Assembly: GCA_938008555.1 (NCBI GenBank)
Contig: CALLKE010000086.1
Coordinates: forward strand, 1-7,223
Reading direction: 5' to 3'
Source of the DNA: an uncultured Pedobacter sp.
GTDB taxonomy: Bacteria > Bacteroidota > Bacteroidia > Sphingobacteriales > Sphingobacteriaceae
DNA length: 7,223 nt
The stretch's first letter is position 1, and each line of letters begins with the position of its first letter. Positions 4,923-7,223 of the stretch are shown here, in pieces. Under the pieces are notes generated by a model. That model was given only the letters and a program-made list of their open reading frames with translations. It searched no databases and was not told the origin of the DNA. The position numbers and the translations under genes were made by a program.

Positions 4923-6582
4923 AAACATCTTCCGACAAAAGTATGCACAAGGTCCAAATGATACATGGGACGCCCTGGCCGACAGGATTGTTGAAGATGT
5001 TTGTGGAACACGATGGGGAACTCAACCCGCACTACTTAGCGAATCTGATCGCAAAGAGCTTGCCGAACATATCAAAAGCATGCGATTCCTACCAGGAGGA
5101 CGGTACCTTTATTATGCAGGCCGTCCGTACAAAGCATACAACAATTGCTATCTCTTACGTGCCGAAGAAGACACCCGAGAAGAATGGAGTGCTGTAACAT
5201 GGCGCGCAATGAGTTGTTTAATGACTGGTGGAGGTATTGGAATTGACTACAGCAGACTGCGCCCGGCTGGGCGCGTCCTTCAACGAACTGGGGGAACAGC
5301 TAGCGGACCTCTTCCCCTTATGTATGCCATTAATGAAATCGGCCGAAACGTCATGCAAGGAGGCTCAAGACGTTCTGCAATCTATGCAAGCCTTAATTGG
5401 CAGCATGAAGACATTCCTCTCTTCCTACGAGCAAAAAACTGGGATGCAGCAACCCGACTGAGGAAGGAAGAGAATTTCAATGCGGCTGCGCCGCTTGATA
5501 TGACTAACATCTCTGTTAATTACGATAATGTAGCAGCAGGTTTTTCTTCTGATTATATGGGAGAACATGGATGGGAACCAGACGTGGGGAGGTCATCTTT
5601 GGCCGACAACCCTGTGTTCCTAGAGAACGTTCGTCAGGCTATGGAAACAGGTGAGCCTGGGTTTAGCTTTAACTTTGGAGATAAACAAAATGAAACACTT
5701 AGGAATGCATGTACTGAGGTTACCAGCAAAGACGACAGTGACGTATGTAACCTCGGATCAATCAATCTTGGAAACATTAAAGACCTTACCCAGTTCCGAG
5801 AAGTTGTTAGTCTTGCTTCCCAATTCCTTGTATGCGGAACGCTTCGCGCAGATTTGCCGTATGACAAAGTTTATAAAGTCAGAGAAAAAAATCGACGCCT
5901 GGGATTGGGTCTTATGGGAATTCACGAATGGCTCCTTCAGCGAGGAAGCAGCTATGAAGTAACACCGGAACTACATAAATGGTTGGAGGTATACCGTGAC
6001 TATTCTAAATCAGCAGCAGATGAACACTGTGACCGATTCTATATTAGCCGTCCAGTCGCATATCGAGCAATTGCCCCGACAGGCACAATTGGCATCCTTG
6101 CGTCAACTACAACGGGAATTGAGCCTCTATTTGCAGTTGCTTACAAGAGACGGTACCTTACGAATGGTACACAGTGGAAGTATGAGTATGTAGTAGATGC
6201 TACAGCAGATCGTATTATCAAAGAAACCGGAGTAACAGCAGACAACATTGACACTGCATATAAACTAAGCCACAACTATGAACGACGAATCAAATTCCAA
6301 GCAGACATTCAAGATTACGTTGACATGTCAATCTCCAGTACAATTAACCTCCCGTCATGGGGAAGTAAAGGCAATGCTGAAGGAGATGTTACCAAATTCG
6401 CTGAAACTTTGGCAAGGTACGCGCCGAGGTTACGTGGATTTACCTGTTATCCAGATGGAAGTCGAGGAGGTCAGCCCATCACCGAAGTTGCCTATGAAGA
6501 AGCCCTCAAGCACAAAGGAATGGTGTTCAACGAAGTTGACATCTGCGACATTACCGGAAAAGGTGGTTCCTGCGGAGTCTAG
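4888..6582 (+). CDS. nrdJ: Class II (adenosylcobalamin-type) ribonucleotide reductase NrdJ
   Basis: A 564-aa reductase catalytic subunit converting ribonucleotides to deoxyribonucleotides. Active-site residues: C87 (NNCYLL) and C287 (VCNLGSINL) as the reducing pair; N273, C275, E277 (NACTE), with C275 the thiyl radical site; TGGGIGIDYSRLRPAG (113-128); GTASGPL (136-142); and the APTGTIGILASTTTGIEPLF phosphate-binding segment starting at 396. The C-terminus carries C553 and C562 (CDITGKGGSC), the shuttle pair that passes electrons from thioredoxin or glutaredoxin. No radical-subunit gene (nrdB) or activase (nrdG) follows, only a terminator. With the sequence style, this favours the self-contained B12-dependent class II. 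Start TTG 4888 is chosen because the family-like segment starts at residue 6 (FKTTFSENIFRQKYAQG) and no ATG lies nearby. An AAAAGG stretch (4871-4876) lies 11 bases upstream. It ends the operon and pairs functionally with thyX. Confidence 0.9.
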   Translation: MQINRFKTTFSENIFRQKYAQGPNDTWDALADRIVEDVCGTRWGTQPALLSESDRKELAEHIKSMRFLPGGRYLYYAGRPYKAYNNCYLLRAEEDTREEWSAVTWRAMSCLMTGGGIGIDYSRLRPAGRVLQRTGGTASGPLPLMYAINEIGRNVMQGGSRRSAIYASLNWQHEDIPLFLRAKNWDAATRLRKEENFNAAAPLDMTNISVNYDNVAAGFSSDYMGEHGWEPDVGRSSLADNPVFLENVRQAMETGEPGFSFNFGDKQNETLRNACTEVTSKDDSDVCNLGSINLGNIKDLTQFREVVSLASQFLVCGTLRADLPYDKVYKVREKNRRLGLGLMGIHEWLLQRGSSYEVTPELHKWLEVYRDYSKSAADEHCDRFYISRPVAYRAIAPTGTIGILASTTTGIEPLFAVAYKRRYLTNGTQWKYEYVVDATADRIIKETGVTADNIDTAYKLSHNYERRIKFQADIQDYVDMSISSTINLPSWGSKGNAEGDVTKFAETLARYAPRLRGFTCYPDGSRGGQPITEVAYEEALKHKGMVFNEVDICDITGKGGSCGV

Positions 6583-6658
6583 CTTTTGTGATAATCGCAG
6601 AGAATCACATTGGGGATCAGATTGGGTAGATGATGGTGTATAAACAGTAAGCAAAAAG

Positions 6659-6693
6659 AAACCCGCACATCCTTTACAGGACTGCGGGTTTTT
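6659..6693. terminator. Probable bidirectional intrinsic terminator
   Basis: AAACCCGCA (6659-6667) pairs perfectly with TGCGGGTTT (6683-6691), and inside the loop TCCT (6670-6673) pairs with AGGA (6678-6681) around TTAC, making an extended hairpin. A T run (6689-6693) ends it for plus-strand transcripts, and the A-rich stretch 6653-6661 gives the T run for minus-strand transcripts. It stands 76 bases after the nrdJ stop and 15 bases beyond the stop of the minus-strand gene, exactly where convergent operons meet. The gap 6583-6708 holds no convincing gene besides this. Confidence 0.88.
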
Positions 6694-6708
6694 CTACGTC
6701 TGGCCTTT

Positions 6709-7014
6709 TTACAGAATCAAACCTTCATAAGGGTTTCTTGGTCTTAGGTTGGTTTCTTTAGCTGGAGGAACTGGGGGCCTTTCCATGAAATAATGAAACC
6801 CTGGTTTAGTTGTTCTAAAGTAGTCTTCAATGGTAAATGGCATACTGTCAGAATAAATACCAGCATCTCCCTGAGCAATTGGATTTCCCTTATTGGGCCC
6901 CTGCATATTACGGAACACTCTTTCATTTAAACGTTTAGCTAGAGCTTCACGTTTCTTTTGTTCTTCTAGTTCCCGTTGCTGCATCATAAATACAAAGAGT
7001 TGTCCAAGGTCCAT
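6709..7014 (-). CDS. Phage protein, unknown function (minus strand)
   Basis: A 101-aa protein starting at ATG 7014 on the minus strand, with AGGAG (7023-7027 in plus coordinates) eight bases before it, a strong ribosome site. The first half (LFVFMMQQRELEEQKKREALAKRLNERV) is a charged helix or coiled coil. The second half is rich in Pro, Gly and aromatic residues (GPNKGNPIAQGDAGIYSDSM, then PPVPPAKETN and RPRNPYEG), suggesting an extended chain. Such a helical head with a Pro-rich tail can occur in small virion, scaffold or adaptor proteins, but no family is recognised. Its start overlaps the stop of the upstream gene by one base (TAATG), so the two are co-transcribed, and it is the last gene before the shared terminator. 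Confidence 0.75.
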   Translation of the reverse strand: MDLGQLFVFMMQQRELEEQKKREALAKRLNERVFRNMQGPNKGNPIAQGDAGIYSDSMPFTIEDYFRTTKPGFHYFMERPPVPPAKETNLRPRNPYEGLIL

Positions 7015-7223
7015 TATGGTTTCTCCTGATAACGTTCAAACTTCTTAATGGAGGTAACCGACTTACCTGGAGCAAGGCCCCCAGCACGTTGTTTAGAAGT
7101 TAGGTTGCGTCTTTCCATATAAGTTTTAATCCGTGTATCTAGAGTAGAAACATCTCCATCATTTTCAATGTAGGTATCTAAAGCTCTTTGAAAACCATTA
7201 GTATCATCTAGAGCAAGATTAGT
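7014..7223 (-). CDS. C-terminal part of an unknown phage protein (minus strand, cut by window edge)
   Basis: An open frame enters at the right edge of the window and ends at TAA 7016-7014, giving the last 69 residues. It reads LDDTNGFQRALDTYIENDGD, a mostly helical LDTRIKTYMERRNLTSKQRAGG segment, and a basic tail ending KKFERYQEKP. The hydrophilic, Gln/Arg-rich C-terminus is the sort found at the end of long virion proteins such as internal or tail-associated proteins, but the fragment is too short to assign. The gene continues outside the window. Its stop overlaps the start of the next gene (TAATG) and the 3' end carries that gene's ribosome site, so they form one minus-strand operon. Confidence 0.75.
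   Translation of the reverse strand, partial: TNLALDDTNGFQRALDTYIENDGDVSTLDTRIKTYMERRNLTSKQRAGGLAPGKSVTSIKKFERYQEKP

Noticed and set aside
4919..6643. A string of open frames in one alternative phase through nrdJ (4919-5197, 5228-5461, 5651-5962, 5996-6193, 6278-6643)
   Set aside because: It is striking that the same phase stays open, and this may reflect different codon use in nrdJ, but the frames lack ribosome sites and known motifs while the nrdJ frame carries every catalytic residue.
6583..6643. Possible tiny gene after nrdJ (tail reading SFCDNRRESHWGSDW)
   Set aside because: The frame continues from inside nrdJ with no separate start codon or ribosome site, and is too short to support.
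1..7223. CRISPR array, tRNA or rRNA genes
   Set aside because: No regularly spaced repeats, no tRNA cloverleaf or CCA end and no rRNA-like stretch was seen on reading both strands.

Overview
The window reads as the metabolism and early-gene region of a lytic tailed bacteriophage, with a short non-phage segment at its left end that was probably joined to it artificially. Positions 1-26 match the end of the Illumina TruSeq adapter, so the left edge is untrimmed library sequence. Next comes an integron attC recombination site (about 41-153). It is followed by the start of a cassette gene whose N-terminal half resembles TIR-like anti-phage defence effectors. Inside that same reading frame, near position 455, the protein switches to a C-terminal module typical of small phage proteins. 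From there on everything looks like phage.

From 573 to 6582 there is an uninterrupted plus-strand operon of about 15 genes in which almost every start overlaps the previous stop (ATGA, GTGA, TAATG and TGATG junctions, or longer overlaps). In order it encodes: a 55-aa basic protein, a small membrane protein, a T7 gp6-like 5'-3' exonuclease (flap-endonuclease fold), an HNH endonuclease with an apparent CTG start, a 62-aa protein, a DnaQ-like 3'-5' exonuclease with a C-terminal zinc ribbon, a DUF3310 protein, three small unknown proteins, the flavin-dependent thymidylate synthase ThyX, a 24-aa zinc-ribbon micro-protein, a one-helix membrane protein, an 82-aa unknown protein, and a class II (B12-dependent type) ribonucleotide reductase NrdJ. 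The nucleases can degrade host DNA and process replication or recombination intermediates. ThyX and NrdJ supply dTMP and deoxyribonucleotides for phage replication. Five of the genes (at 3378, 3539, 4367, and in part 573 and 1638) are short or start at non-ATG codons and are easily missed.

A strong hairpin flanked by A and T runs (6659-6693) ends the operon and probably works in both directions, because the remaining sequence holds two genes on the minus strand that converge on it: a complete 101-aa protein and the C-terminal 69 residues of another. These are probably the end of the oppositely oriented virion or late block, but neither is recognised.

The set exonuclease + HNH + DnaQ + DUF3310 + ThyX + NrdJ, with convergent transcription, is reminiscent of marine podoviruses of the SIO1/VpV262/cobavirus type (Zobellviridae). 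This is an inference: no polymerase, terminase or capsid gene lies in the window. The host cannot be named from this sequence. The integron cassette points to a proteobacterium, but only for the first ~455 bases.
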